Positions 56,237 to 64,000 of a stretch of DNA of 64,000 nt are shown here, in pieces. This DNA comes from Rhizomonospora bruguierae. Its GTDB lineage: Bacteria; Actinomycetota; Actinomycetes; Mycobacteriales; Micromonosporaceae. The stretch lies in assembly GCF_018397995.1 (NCBI RefSeq), contig NZ_BBQH01000016.1:124001-188000 (forward strand), written 5' to 3'. Position numbers and translations under genes: made by a program. Positions within the stretch are counted from its first letter, which is position 1; the number at the start of each line of letters is the position of its first letter. The notes beneath the pieces are model-generated. The model was not told where the DNA came from. It saw only the letters and a list, made by a program, of their open reading frames with translations, and made no database searches.

Positions 56237-57082
56237 TCAGCCGTGCGTCGCGAGGAGATCCTCGTGGTCGACGACGACCCGCAGCGCGCCCGCCTCGGCC
56301 GCGGCGAGCCGGCGGTCCAGGTAGCCCGCCCCCGGCTCCGCGAGCGCCGGGTCCTGCTCGACCGCGGCGGCGACCCAGCCGCGCAGCCATTCCACGGCGA
56401 GCCCCGCCCGCTCCGGCCCGAGCCGCCACGGGCTGGGCCGCACCAGCACATCCGCCCCGGCGGCGGTGAACGCCTCGGCCGCGGCGGCGACCGCGTCCGG
56501 CCCGAGCAGCCGCCGCCCGTCGACGCGGCGGCGCTGGTGCGCGTTGAACGCCGCCTCGATCCGGCTGTCCATCGGGTCGCCGGGGGTCAACTCCACCCGG
56601 CCGGCGACCGAGAGGGTCAGCAGCGCGGTGCACCCCGCACCGGTGCACGCGGCGGCGAGTCGGCCCACCTCGTCGGCGGTCAGCAGGTCCAGCAGCGCGG
56701 AGGCGGTGACCAGCGACGCGCCGGCCAGGTCGGCGGCGGTCAGCGCGGTGGCGTCACCCTGGCTGGTCGCCACGGTGACCGGCGCGCCGTCGCCGGCCGC
56801 GCGGACCATCGTGCCGGTGGCGATCCGCAGCAGCACTGGGTCCCGGTCGTGCATGACCCAGTGCTGGGGCCCGGGCAGCCGGGGCGCGAGCCAGCGCCCC
56901 ATCGACCCGGTGCCGCAGCCCAGGTCGCGGACCACCACCCGCTCCCGGCCCGCGATCCGCTCGCGCAGCGGCGCCAGCAGGTCCCTCGCCCGGGCGTCGG
57001 CGTCGGCGTCCTCGCGCAGCGCCAACCACTCCGGCGTGTACTGCGCCTCGCCGGTGGCCTCCTCCGTCGCCGGATCGGTCAT
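56237..57082 (-). CDS. SAM-dependent methyltransferase
   Basis: 281 residues. VVVRDLGCGTGSMGRWLAPR is SAM motif I, QHWVMHDRDPVLLRIA motif II-like, and LVTASALLDLLTADEVGRLA motif III-like. It is conserved beside the GT4 and PTPS-like genes, so it likely methylates an intermediate of that pathway. Its ATG overlaps the glycosyltransferase stop (ATGA). No ribosome site of its own is needed for coupled translation. Confidence 0.9.
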   Translation of the reverse strand: MTDPATEEATGEAQYTPEWLALREDADADARARDLLAPLRERIAGRERVVVRDLGCGTGSMGRWLAPRLPGPQHWVMHDRDPVLLRIATGTMVRAAGDGAPVTVATSQGDATALTAADLAGASLVTASALLDLLTADEVGRLAAACTGAGCTALLTLSVAGRVELTPGDPMDSRIEAAFNAHQRRRVDGRRLLGPDAVAAAAEAFTAAGADVLVRPSPWRLGPERAGLAVEWLRGWVAAAVEQDPALAEPGAGYLDRRLAAAEAGALRVVVDHEDLLATHG

Positions 57083-58146
57083 GATGCTGCCTCCAGGATC
57101 GCCGCCATCGCCCGTACCGTCTCCGCCCAGCCCGGCAGGTGGGCGCGGCGCGCGCGGGCGGCGGCGCGCAGCCGCTCCCGCGCCGCCGGCTCGTCCAGCC
57201 ACCGGATCAGCGCCTCGGCCAGCGCGGCCGGGTCGCCGGGCGGCACCAGCAGCCCCGGCCGGTCGCCGCCCGGGGCCCGGCCGAGCGCCTCGGGTACCCC
57301 GTTCACGTCCGTTCCGAGCACGGGTACCCCGCGGGCCAGCGCCTCGGTCACGACCATCCCGTACGTCTCGGTGAGCGAGGGCAGCATGAACAGGTCCGCC
57401 GCCGCGTACGCCGCGTCGAGGTCCGCGCCGGTGCGCGGCCCGACCAGCCGTACCCGGCCGTCGAGCCCGTACGCGTCGACCGACCGCCGGATCCGGTCGG
57501 CGTACCCCGGCGCGCGGTCGAGCGCCCCCACCAGCGTGCAGTGCCACTCGCCCGGCACCTTCGCCAGCGCGTCGACCAGCACGTCCTGGGCCTTGCGCGG
57601 GGTCACCGCCGCCACGCACAGCAGCCCGGACGCGCCGTCGGTGCCGGGTGCGAGCGGCGCCGGGTCCACCCCCGGGGCGGCGACGTGGACCCGCCCGGGC
57701 GGCAGCCCGTGGTGCCCGACCAGGTGGCGCGCGGCCCCCTCGCTGGTGGCCACGACCGCCGCCGCGGCCCGCAGCGTCGCGCGTTCCCGGGCGTCGAGGG
57801 CGGCGGCCGCGCCGGGCGCCAGTCCCGTCTCGTCCGCCAGTGGCAGGTGCACCAGCACCACGGTGCGCAGCCGCCGCGCCTCGGGCGCCACGACCTCCGG
57901 CACCCCGCCGGACACGAGCCCGTCCAGCAGCACCAGGCCGCCGTCCGGCAGGGCGGCGAGCGACCCGCGCAGCGCGTCCCGGTCCGCCGGGTCGGGTACG
58001 GGCCAGGCGCCGCCCGCCGCGATCTCCCGTACCGCCCAGCCGGCGGCGCGCAGCCCGTCGCTCAGCCGCCGGTCGTACCGGTTGCCGCCGCTCGGCGCCC
58101 CCGGATCGTCCACGCCCGCCGGTAGGACAAAGTGGACCGTCCTCAC
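57079..58146 (-). CDS. GT4-family glycosyltransferase
   Basis: 355 residues, GT-B fold. The N-terminal acceptor domain begins TVHFVLPAGVDDPGAPSGGN. The donor domain carries LLCVAAVTPRKAQDVLVDAL, then ADLFMLPSLTETYGMVVTEA with the E-x7-E pair typical of GT4, and GRPGLLVPPGDPAALAEAL-like sequence. The sugar donor is unknown. GTG start at 58146. It is separated from the PTPS-like gene by 46 bases and overlaps the methyltransferase gene. Confidence 0.92.
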   Translation of the reverse strand: MRTVHFVLPAGVDDPGAPSGGNRYDRRLSDGLRAAGWAVREIAAGGAWPVPDPADRDALRGSLAALPDGGLVLLDGLVSGGVPEVVAPEARRLRTVVLVHLPLADETGLAPGAAAALDARERATLRAAAAVVATSEGAARHLVGHHGLPPGRVHVAAPGVDPAPLAPGTDGASGLLCVAAVTPRKAQDVLVDALAKVPGEWHCTLVGALDRAPGYADRIRRSVDAYGLDGRVRLVGPRTGADLDAAYAAADLFMLPSLTETYGMVVTEALARGVPVLGTDVNGVPEALGRAPGGDRPGLLVPPGDPAALAEALIRWLDEPAARERLRAAARARRAHLPGWAETVRAMAAILEAAS

Positions 58147-58192
58147 CGGGCCGCCCCCGCGATGGGGGTGGGCGGGCGCTGTGGACGCTGTC

Positions 58193-58597
58193 TCATAGGG
58201 ATAGCTCGTAGCCGGCCCACGCCACGTGCGACTCGTGCAGCGTGACCGCGATACCGGTCAGCCCCCGGGCGCCCGCCCCGAGCGCGCCGGCGCTCACCCG
58301 CTCGGCCAGCCGGTCCGCGATCACCTTGGCCAGGTACTCGGTGGACGTGTTGACGCCCGCGAACGCCGGCTCGTCGTCCAGGTTCCGGTAGTTCAGGTCC
58401 GCGAGGATCGCCTTCAGCTCCTGCGTGGCCCGGCCGATGTCCACCACGATGTTGTCCGCGTCCAGGTCGGGGCGGCGGAACGTGGCGTCGACCACGAACG
58501 TCGCCCCGTGCAGCCGCTGGGCCGGGCCGAAGACCTCGCCCCGGAAGCTGTGCGCCACCATGATCTGGTCGCGGACGGTCACGCTGAACACTCTCAC
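58193..58597 (-). CDS. PTPS/QueD-fold protein lacking the catalytic residues
   Basis: 134 residues. The T-fold of 6-pyruvoyl/6-carboxy-tetrahydropterin synthases is clear ([55 protein letters not shown]). Compared with E. coli QueD, His16 and His30 are kept, but the third zinc ligand is Ala32 (HGH becomes HGA), the catalytic Cys is Ala26, and the Asp-His pair becomes Asn-Tyr ([10 protein letters not shown]). Canonical PTPS or QueD chemistry is therefore unlikely; it may bind a pterin or do other chemistry. The GTG start overlaps the dehydrogenase stop. Confidence 0.85.
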   Translation of the reverse strand: MRVFSVTVRDQIMVAHSFRGEVFGPAQRLHGATFVVDATFRRPDLDADNIVVDIGRATQELKAILADLNYRNLDDEPAFAGVNTSTEYLAKVIADRLAERVSAGALGAGARGLTGIAVTLHESHVAWAGYELSL

Positions 58598-59580
58598 TCC
58601 CGATCGTCGTCGTACCGGACCCGCACGCACAGCGCGGGCAGTTCGCCGCCGGCCAGCCGGGGCAGCACCGCCGGCAGGTCGTCGAAGGCGCACTCGGCGC
58701 TGATCAGCGCGTCGAACGCCGGGTCGGCAAGCAGTCGCAGGGCCAGCCCAAGCCGGTCGCCGAAGGTACGCCGGCCGCGCCGCGCGGGCGCCACCGCACC
58801 CACCTGGCTGCTGCGCACGGTCAGCCGACGGGAGTGGAAGAACTCGCCCAGCGGCACGCTGACCGGCCGGTCGCCGTACCAGCTCAGCTCGATGACCTGG
58901 CCCTCGGGCGCGAGCAGTTCCAGCGACCGGGTCAGCCCGGCAGGCGTGGCGCTGGCGTGGATCACCAGGTCGCAGTCGCCCAGCGCGTCCTGCGGCCGGG
59001 CGAAGTCCACGCCGAGCGCGGCGGCGGTGGCGGCCCGGCTCTCGTCCACGTCGACGAGTTGCACCCGGGCGCCGGGGAACCGGGCCAGCACGCCGGCCAC
59101 CGAGCAGCCGACCATGCCGGCGCCGACCACCGCGATCCGGTCGCCGATCAGCGGGGCCGCGTCCCACAGCGCGTTCACCGCGGTCTCCACCGTCCCGGCG
59201 AGCACGGCCCGCTCCGGGGGTACGCCGTCCGGCACCGGGGTCACCGCCGCCACGGGCACCACGTACCGCGTCTGGTGCGGGTACAGGCAGAACACCGCCC
59301 GGCCGAGCAGTTCCGCCGGGCCCCGCTCGACGACGCCCACGTTCAGGTAGCCGTACTTGACCGGCGCCGGGAAGTCGCCCTCCTGGAACGGCGCCCCCAT
59401 CGCCGCGCGCTGGCTGGCCGGAACCTCGCCGCGGAACACCAGCGTCTCCGTGCCGCGGCTGACCCCCGAGTACCGGGTGCGCACCAGCACCTCGCCGGGG
59501 CCCGGCTCCGGCACCGCCACCGGCCGGATTCCGGCCCGCCCGGGCGCAGCCAGCCAGAGGGCGCGGGCACTGTCCGTCAT
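58594..59580 (-). CDS. MDR-superfamily dehydrogenase, zinc-poor type
   Basis: 328 residues. Rossmann motif [20 protein letters not shown], and [20 protein letters not shown] at the catalytic domain, where the usual zinc Cys is replaced by Ser. The four-Cys structural zinc loop is also absent. Resembles BchC- or sorbitol-dehydrogenase-like members that oxidise polyols or sugars with NAD(P). First gene of the leftward five-gene run (dehydrogenase, PTPS-like, GT4, methyltransferase, UPF0104). AGGAGG lies 6 bases before the ATG. Confidence 0.9.
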   Translation of the reverse strand: MTDSARALWLAAPGRAGIRPVAVPEPGPGEVLVRTRYSGVSRGTETLVFRGEVPASQRAAMGAPFQEGDFPAPVKYGYLNVGVVERGPAELLGRAVFCLYPHQTRYVVPVAAVTPVPDGVPPERAVLAGTVETAVNALWDAAPLIGDRIAVVGAGMVGCSVAGVLARFPGARVQLVDVDESRAATAAALGVDFARPQDALGDCDLVIHASATPAGLTRSLELLAPEGQVIELSWYGDRPVSVPLGEFFHSRRLTVRSSQVGAVAPARRGRRTFGDRLGLALRLLADPAFDALISAECAFDDLPAVLPRLAGGELPALCVRVRYDDDRE

Positions 59581-59688
59581 CGGCAACCTCCTGCGGCGAT
59601 GAACCGATCGGCCGCGAAAACCGTGTCCAAGAGGGTCGCGGGCAACCATACGCGGCCGACGATCACGCCGAGCCCAATGGAGCTGTGA

Positions 59689-60471
59689 ATGGTCACGCTG
59701 AGTGTCGAAACCCGGCCGGAGCGCTGGGGGCGTCGTTGGGGCTACGGCCCGGCCGTGGGGCTGGGCGCCCAACTGGCGCTGCTCGCCGCGCTCGCGGTCG
59801 AGGTACGCCTCGGCGCCGCCGCCTGGTTCGCCGCCATCGCCTACGCGGTGGTCACCGCCGCCGCCCTGGCGCTCGGGCTGCGCCGCTCGGGCGCCCGCGC
59901 CCTCGGCCCGGCCAACCAGGTCACGCTCGCCCGGGCCGTCCTCGTCGGCGGGGTGGCGGCGCTGGTCACCGAGTCGCTCGCGCACCCCGTCCCGCTCGCC
60001 GCGCTGGTCACGATCGCGGCCGTCGCGCTCGGCCTGGACGCGGTGGACGGGCAGGTGGCCCGCCGCACCGGCACCACCACCGCCCTCGGCGCCCGCTTCG
60101 ACATGGAGGTGGACGCGTTCCTGATCCTGGTCCTCAGCGTGTCCGCGGCCCGCCCGCTGGGCGCCTGGGTGCTGGCGATCGGCGCGCTGCGGTACCTGTT
60201 CGTCGCGGCGGCGTGGGTGCTGCCGTGGCTGCGGGCGGCCCTGCCGCCGCGCCGGTCCCGCAAGGTGGTGGCCGCGGCGCAGGGGATCGTGCTGGTGGTG
60301 GTCGCCGCCGGCGTGCTCCCGCCGCCGGCGGCCGCCGGCGCGGTGGCGGCCGCGCTGGCCGCGCTCTGCTGGTCGTTCGGGCGCGACACCGCCTGGCTCT
60401 GGCGCAACCGCTCACCGCAGGCGGTGAGCGTCTCGGCGCGCGGGCGGGACCTCGTGTCGACGGGGCGCTGA
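59689..60471 (+). CDS. CDP-alcohol phosphatidyltransferase
   Basis: 260 residues, integral membrane enzyme with about six helices. The complete family signature is present: Asp117, Asp120-Gly121, Ala124-Arg125, Gly134, Asp138, Asp142. It moves a phosphatidyl or related group from a CDP-linked donor to an alcohol such as inositol or glycerophosphate. GGAG lies 6 bases before the ATG. Divergent from the dehydrogenase gene with 108 bases between, so both promoters share this gap. The acceptor is probably made by the neighbouring genes. Confidence 0.92.
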   Translation: MVTLSVETRPERWGRRWGYGPAVGLGAQLALLAALAVEVRLGAAAWFAAIAYAVVTAAALALGLRRSGARALGPANQVTLARAVLVGGVAALVTESLAHPVPLAALVTIAAVALGLDAVDGQVARRTGTTTALGARFDMEVDAFLILVLSVSAARPLGAWVLAIGALRYLFVAAAWVLPWLRAALPPRRSRKVVAAAQGIVLVVVAAGVLPPPAAAGAVAAALAALCWSFGRDTAWLWRNRSPQAVSVSARGRDLVSTGR

Positions 60472-60520
60472 CCCGCCGGGCAGACTGCGGGATCAACCCG
60501 CACCCTGGAGGTCACCCCCG

Positions 60521-61810
60521 ATGCCCACCGACGTCGACGCCGCCATCCGCGCGCACCGCACCGCCGACGCCGCCCTGACCGTCACCGTGGACGGTGAACC
60601 GCTCGCCGGCCGGGAGATCGTGCTGCGCCAGCGCGGGCACCGCTTCCCGTTCGGCTGCACCGGGTTCGAGTTCATCCCGCTGGCCAGCGGCGACCCGGCC
60701 GGCGCCGAAGGGGCGGCCGGGTCGCTGGGCGAGGCGCCGGTGGCGGACCTGGCGGGCCTGGCCGAGCGCTGGTTCGACGTGTTCAACTTCGCCACGCTGC
60801 CGTTCTACTGGGGGCGCTTCGAGCCCGAACGGGGCCGCCCGGACACCGAGCGCCTGCTCGCCACCGCCCGCTGGTTCGTCGAGCGGGGCGTGCCGGTCAA
60901 GGGGCACCCGCTGGCCTGGCACACGGTCACCGCGGACTGGCTAAAGGACCTGTCGAACGCGGACATCGCCCGCGAGCAGGTGGCCAGGATCCGGCGCGAG
61001 GTGCGCGGCTTCGCCGGCCTGATCGACACCTGGGACGTGATCAACGAGGTGGTCATCATGCCGATCTTCGACCGGTACGACAACGGGATCACCCGGATCT
61101 GCCGCGAGCTGGGGCGCATCCCCATGGTCCGGATGGTGTTCGACGCCGCCCGCGAGGCGAATCCGGGCGCCACGCTGCTGCTCAACGACTTCGACATGTC
61201 GGCCGCGTACGAGTGCCTGATCGAGGGGGTGCTGGCGGCCGGCGTGAAGATCGACGCGCTCGGGCTGCAGAGCCACATGCACCAGGGCTACTGGGGCGAG
61301 GAGAAGACCCTGGCGATCCTGGACCGGTTCGCCCGGTACGGGCTGCCGATCCACTTCACCGAGACGACGATCGTTTCCGGTCAGCTCATGCCGCCGGAGA
61401 TCGTGGACCTCAACGACTACCAGCCCGACCGGTGGCCGACCACGCCGGAGGGGGAGGCCCGCCAGGCGGACGAGATCACCCGGCACTACCGGACGCTGCT
61501 GTCGCACCCCTCGGTGCGGGCCATCACGTACTGGGGCATGTCAGACGGTGGCTGGCTGGGCGCCCCGGGCGGCTTCCTCCGCGTCGATGGCAGCCCGAAG
61601 CCCTCGTACGACGCGCTCCGCGCGCTGGTCAAGGGCGAGTGGTGGCTGGCGCCGACGACGCTGGCCACCGACGGCGCCGGCCGCGCCGGGTTCACCGGCT
61701 TCCTCGGCGAGTACGAGGTGAGCGCCGCCGGCCGCACCGCCACGGTCCGCCTCGACGCGCCCGGCACGGCCGAGATCCCGGTGGCCCTGGAGCGGCCGAC
61801 GGTGGGGTAG
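60521..61810 (+). CDS. GH10 endo-beta-1,4-xylanase-like hydrolase, no signal peptide
   Basis: 429 residues. GH10 barrel: LAWHTVTADWLKDLSNADIA, acid/base Glu176 in DTWDVINEVV, LLLNDFDMSAAYECLIEGVL, LQSHMHQGYWGE and nucleophile Glu281 in IHFTETTIV. No signal peptide or carbohydrate-binding domain, unlike most actinomycete xylanases, so it should act inside the cell, perhaps on short oligosaccharides. A short C-terminal beta domain follows the barrel. GGAGG precedes ATG. It runs the same way as the CDP-alcohol transferase gene. Confidence 0.9.
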   Translation: MPTDVDAAIRAHRTADAALTVTVDGEPLAGREIVLRQRGHRFPFGCTGFEFIPLASGDPAGAEGAAGSLGEAPVADLAGLAERWFDVFNFATLPFYWGRFEPERGRPDTERLLATARWFVERGVPVKGHPLAWHTVTADWLKDLSNADIAREQVARIRREVRGFAGLIDTWDVINEVVIMPIFDRYDNGITRICRELGRIPMVRMVFDAAREANPGATLLLNDFDMSAAYECLIEGVLAAGVKIDALGLQSHMHQGYWGEEKTLAILDRFARYGLPIHFTETTIVSGQLMPPEIVDLNDYQPDRWPTTPEGEARQADEITRHYRTLLSHPSVRAITYWGMSDGGWLGAPGGFLRVDGSPKPSYDALRALVKGEWWLAPTTLATDGAGRAGFTGFLGEYEVSAAGRTATVRLDAPGTAEIPVALERPTVG

Positions 61811-61811
61811 G

Positions 61812-62285
61812 TCACCCGGCCGGGTCGCCTCCGGCCGGGCGGGCAGCCCCGGGGCGGCCGGAGAGCGCGACGCTGTGGCCCCGGAACTCCGCGACGACCG
61901 TGCCGTCCTGCCGCCGGACCGTCACGTCGTAGACCCCGTTGCGGCCGTACCGGTCGCGCTCCACCGCCTCGGCGAGCAGGTCGTCGCCGGCCTCGACCGG
62001 GTGCAGGAAGCTGATCTGGGCGCTGTGCGCGACGGTGACCGGCCCGTACCCGTTGCAGGCGTACGCGAAGGCCGTGTCGGCGAGCAGGAACAGGTACCCG
62101 CCGTGCGCTATCCCGTGCCCGTTCAGCATCCCGGGGGTGATCCGCAGCCGGACGCTCGCCCGGCCCGACCCCGCCCCTTCGAGGCGCATCCCGAGTGTCC
62201 GGGTGGCGGTGTCGCGGGCGTACATCTCCGCGGCCCAACCCGGCAACTCGCCCGGTGCGGCGGCTGGGCCGGAATTCGTCCCCAT
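61812..62285 (-). CDS. PaaI-type hotdog-fold thioesterase
   Basis: 157 residues. LGMRLEGAGSGRASVRLRIT, then MLNGHGIAHGGYLFLLADTAFAYACN carries the catalytic Asp and the HGG loop of PaaI hydroxyphenylacetyl-CoA thioesterases. PVEAGDDLLAEAVERDRYGRN is also typical. It removes CoA from aryl-CoA dead-end products. The PaaK-like ligase lies 16 kb away, and no paaABCDE is seen. GGGGAG lies 5 bases before the ATG. The stop is 1 base from the xylanase stop (convergent). Confidence 0.9.
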   Translation of the reverse strand: MGTNSGPAAAPGELPGWAAEMYARDTATRTLGMRLEGAGSGRASVRLRITPGMLNGHGIAHGGYLFLLADTAFAYACNGYGPVTVAHSAQISFLHPVEAGDDLLAEAVERDRYGRNGVYDVTVRRQDGTVVAEFRGHSVALSGRPGAARPAGGDPAG

Positions 62286-62370
62286 GTCAACTCCCCGGTG
62301 CTGCGCGGCCGGCCGGCAGAGTGGTCATCGTACGCGGGGCCGCCGGATCGCCCCGGCGCCCTTCGGCCGC

Positions 62371-64000
62371 TCAGCGCGGCGACTGCTGTTGCCGCGACTG
62401 GTCCCGCTGGAAGGTGCGGTAAAGCCACCACAGGGAGGGCACCAGCAACAGCGTGCCCACCGCCAGCGAGCCGAGCGTCGCGGCGAGGACCGCCGGGGTC
62501 GCGGCGGCCTGCGCGAGGGTGACGCCGGGCAGCAGGTCCGGATACTGGCCGACCGCCCAGCCCCACAGCAGCCCGGTGACCGCCAGCGCGGCGGTGATCC
62601 GGACCGCCAGGTAGCTGCGGCGGGCCAGCAGGAGCAGCGACGCGATCCCGGCCGCGATCGACAGCAGCAGCAGGGGCAGGGCGTGACCCCGGGTTAGCCC
62701 GGCGAACAGGCGCGGCGCGTCCGCGCGCAGCACCGCGAGGCCCGCGGCGGAGAGGACGCCGACGACGGCGCCGGTGCCCAGGGCGCGGCGGCGGAACGCC
62801 TCGGCCAGGTCCGTCCGCCCGGCGCGGCGGGCGTCGTGGGTGAGGTAGCAGGCGGCTGCCGGCCCACCTCGGTGACCGTCCACCCGGCCTCCAGCGCCAG
62901 GACCGCCACGACGCCGGACAGCGACGCCGCGCGCAGGAACCAGCGGGTGTGCGGCAGGTCGCCCCGGCGCCGCCACGCCCACGCCGCCCACGCGCCCAGC
63001 GCCAGCAGGCCGAAGGCGGACCCGACCATGATCTGGAACGCCGGGTGGACCACGTTGACCGGGGGCCGGTCCGGCTCCGGGGTCTCGTTCAGGCCCACGA
63101 TCCGGGAAGTGGGGTTCCAGTGGGCGAGCAGCGACAGCCCGTACGGGATCTCCAGGGCGTACCGCAGCTGCCCGTCGAGCGCCACGCCGCCCAGGTGCAG
63201 CGGCTCGCCGGTACCGGTCTCGAAGACGCCCTCCATGGCGGCGAGCTTGACCGGTTGCCGCTCGGCCACGAAGTGCGCCGCGTAGTCGCCGACGCCGATC
63301 TGCACCGGCGTGACCAGCGCGGCCACCGTGAACGGCACCAGGAACCCCAGCCGGTGGTACCGGCTGTGCCGGCCGCGCAGCAGCGCGACCGCGTACACGC
63401 TGGCCGTCAGGTACCCGGCGACCATGAACGCCGCCAGGATCATGTGGATCGTCTGCGGCGGGGTCGCCGGGTTGAACATCGCCGCCCACGGGTCGACCGC
63501 GACGATCCGACCCTGGACGGTGTCGAAGCCGGTCGGCGCCTGCATCCATGCGTTCGCGGTGACCACGAAGAACGCGCTCGCCACGCCGGCCACCACGATG
63601 GGCACGCCGGTGAGCAGGTGCGGCAGCGGGCGCAGCCGGTCCCAGGCGTACAGGTACAGGCCGAGGAAGATCGCCTCGACGAAGAAGGCGATGCCCTCCA
63701 GGGCGAACGGCAGCCCGATCACCTGGCCGTAGACGCCCATCAGCCCCGGCCACAGCAGTCCCATCTCGAAGGACAGGATCGTGCCCGAGACGGCGCCGAC
63801 GGCGAACAGCACGCCCATGGCCCGCGCCCAGCGGCGGGCCAGCAGGCGGTACGCGTTGTCGCCGGTGCGGTAGCCGCGCCACTCGGTGATGAGCGTGATC
63901 GCCGGCAGCCCGACGCCAAGGCAGGCCAGGATGATGTGCCAGCCCAGCGAGAGCCCCATCTGCATCCGGGCCGCGCCGAGGTCGGCCGGGCCACCCGCGT
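62371..64000 (-). pseudogene. Collapsed cytochrome bd oxidase locus: cydA N-part fused to cydB C-part (runs off the right edge)
   Basis: Reading leftwards from the edge, CydA is clear: SLGWHIILACLGVGLPAITL, LSFEMGLLWPGLMGVYGQVI, WMQAPTGFDTVQGR, IHMILAAFMVAGYLTAS. It continues to the Q-loop/GRQP block (TVTEVGRQP near 62850). There the frame fails, and a second frame continues with CYLTHDARRAGRTDLAEAFR and PSLWWLYRTFQRDQSR, which is the C-terminal part of CydB. The end of CydA and the first half of CydB are gone. The oxidase cannot be functional as read. The true cydA start lies past 64000. Confidence 0.85.

Overview
This is a 64-kb stretch of very GC-rich DNA with GTG/TTG starts, many 4-base start/stop overlaps (ATGA, GTGA) and typical actinomycete families: Lsr2, F420-dependent LLM oxidoreductase, TreS/maltokinase, CGNR and MocR regulators, and the SCO2521-SCO2525 families. 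The style and gene content point to an actinomycete, most likely a Micromonosporaceae-type organism. That placement is an inference, because no rRNA or tRNA was seen.

Layout. 1-5.8 kb: the 5' end of a HelD-like RNA polymerase recycling ATPase with a possible divergent small RNA, a DinB-like protein, a Ser/Thr kinase with a 16-residue repeat tail, a xi-class GST, DoxX, and an RsbW-like ATPase. 5.8-9 kb: mak-treS (trehalose to maltose-1-phosphate). 9.1-13.3 kb: a decayed MocR gene, then an ABC-2 transporter with its own DesK/DesR-like two-component system. 13.5-16.7 kb: an F420 oxidoreductase and an MFS drug exporter with a TetR regulator, with a clear palindrome at the exporter promoter. 16.8-20.5 kb: Lsr2, a secreted amidase, a GNAT protein and a D-amino-acid-oxidase-like flavoenzyme.

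20.6-27.1 kb holds a conserved cluster of unknown function: relatives of SCO2521, SCO2522, SCO2523 (variant P-loop), SCO2524 and SCO2525 (SAM methyltransferase), plus a two-helix membrane protein. 27.4-31.8 kb is sdhCAB with a divergent LysR gene whose start codon lies in a LysR-like palindrome. 31.8-45.9 kb is a mixed accessory region: a phosphoesterase, DUF6098, AraC, VOC, a 1,212-residue fused ABC exporter with one degenerate ATPase half, a YkgJ-pentapeptide protein, a kinase, a frameshifted permease, a tyrosine phosphatase with MocR, and a phenylacetate-CoA-ligase-like enzyme. 46-53 kb: an orphan oligopeptide-type binding lipoprotein, a broken aldo/keto reductase, a BNR-repeat protein paired with a MoaD/ThiS-like protein ending in Gly-Gly, a CGNR/EamA divergon with a 15-bp direct repeat, and several small charged proteins.

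53.4-60.5 kb is a second unusual cluster: GTP cyclohydrolase II, RibD-type reductase, a UPF0104 flippase-like membrane protein, a SAM methyltransferase, a GT4 glycosyltransferase, a PTPS-fold protein that has lost its catalytic residues, an MDR dehydrogenase and a CDP-alcohol phosphatidyltransferase. Together these suggest an undescribed GTP- or pteridine-linked and lipid-linked pathway. The right end carries a cytoplasmic GH10 enzyme, a PaaI-type thioesterase and a collapsed cydA/cydB locus. Four loci are visibly broken: MocR, the permease, the aldo/keto reductase and cyd. This suggests an actively eroding accessory chromosome region or, in the permease, a homopolymer sequencing error.
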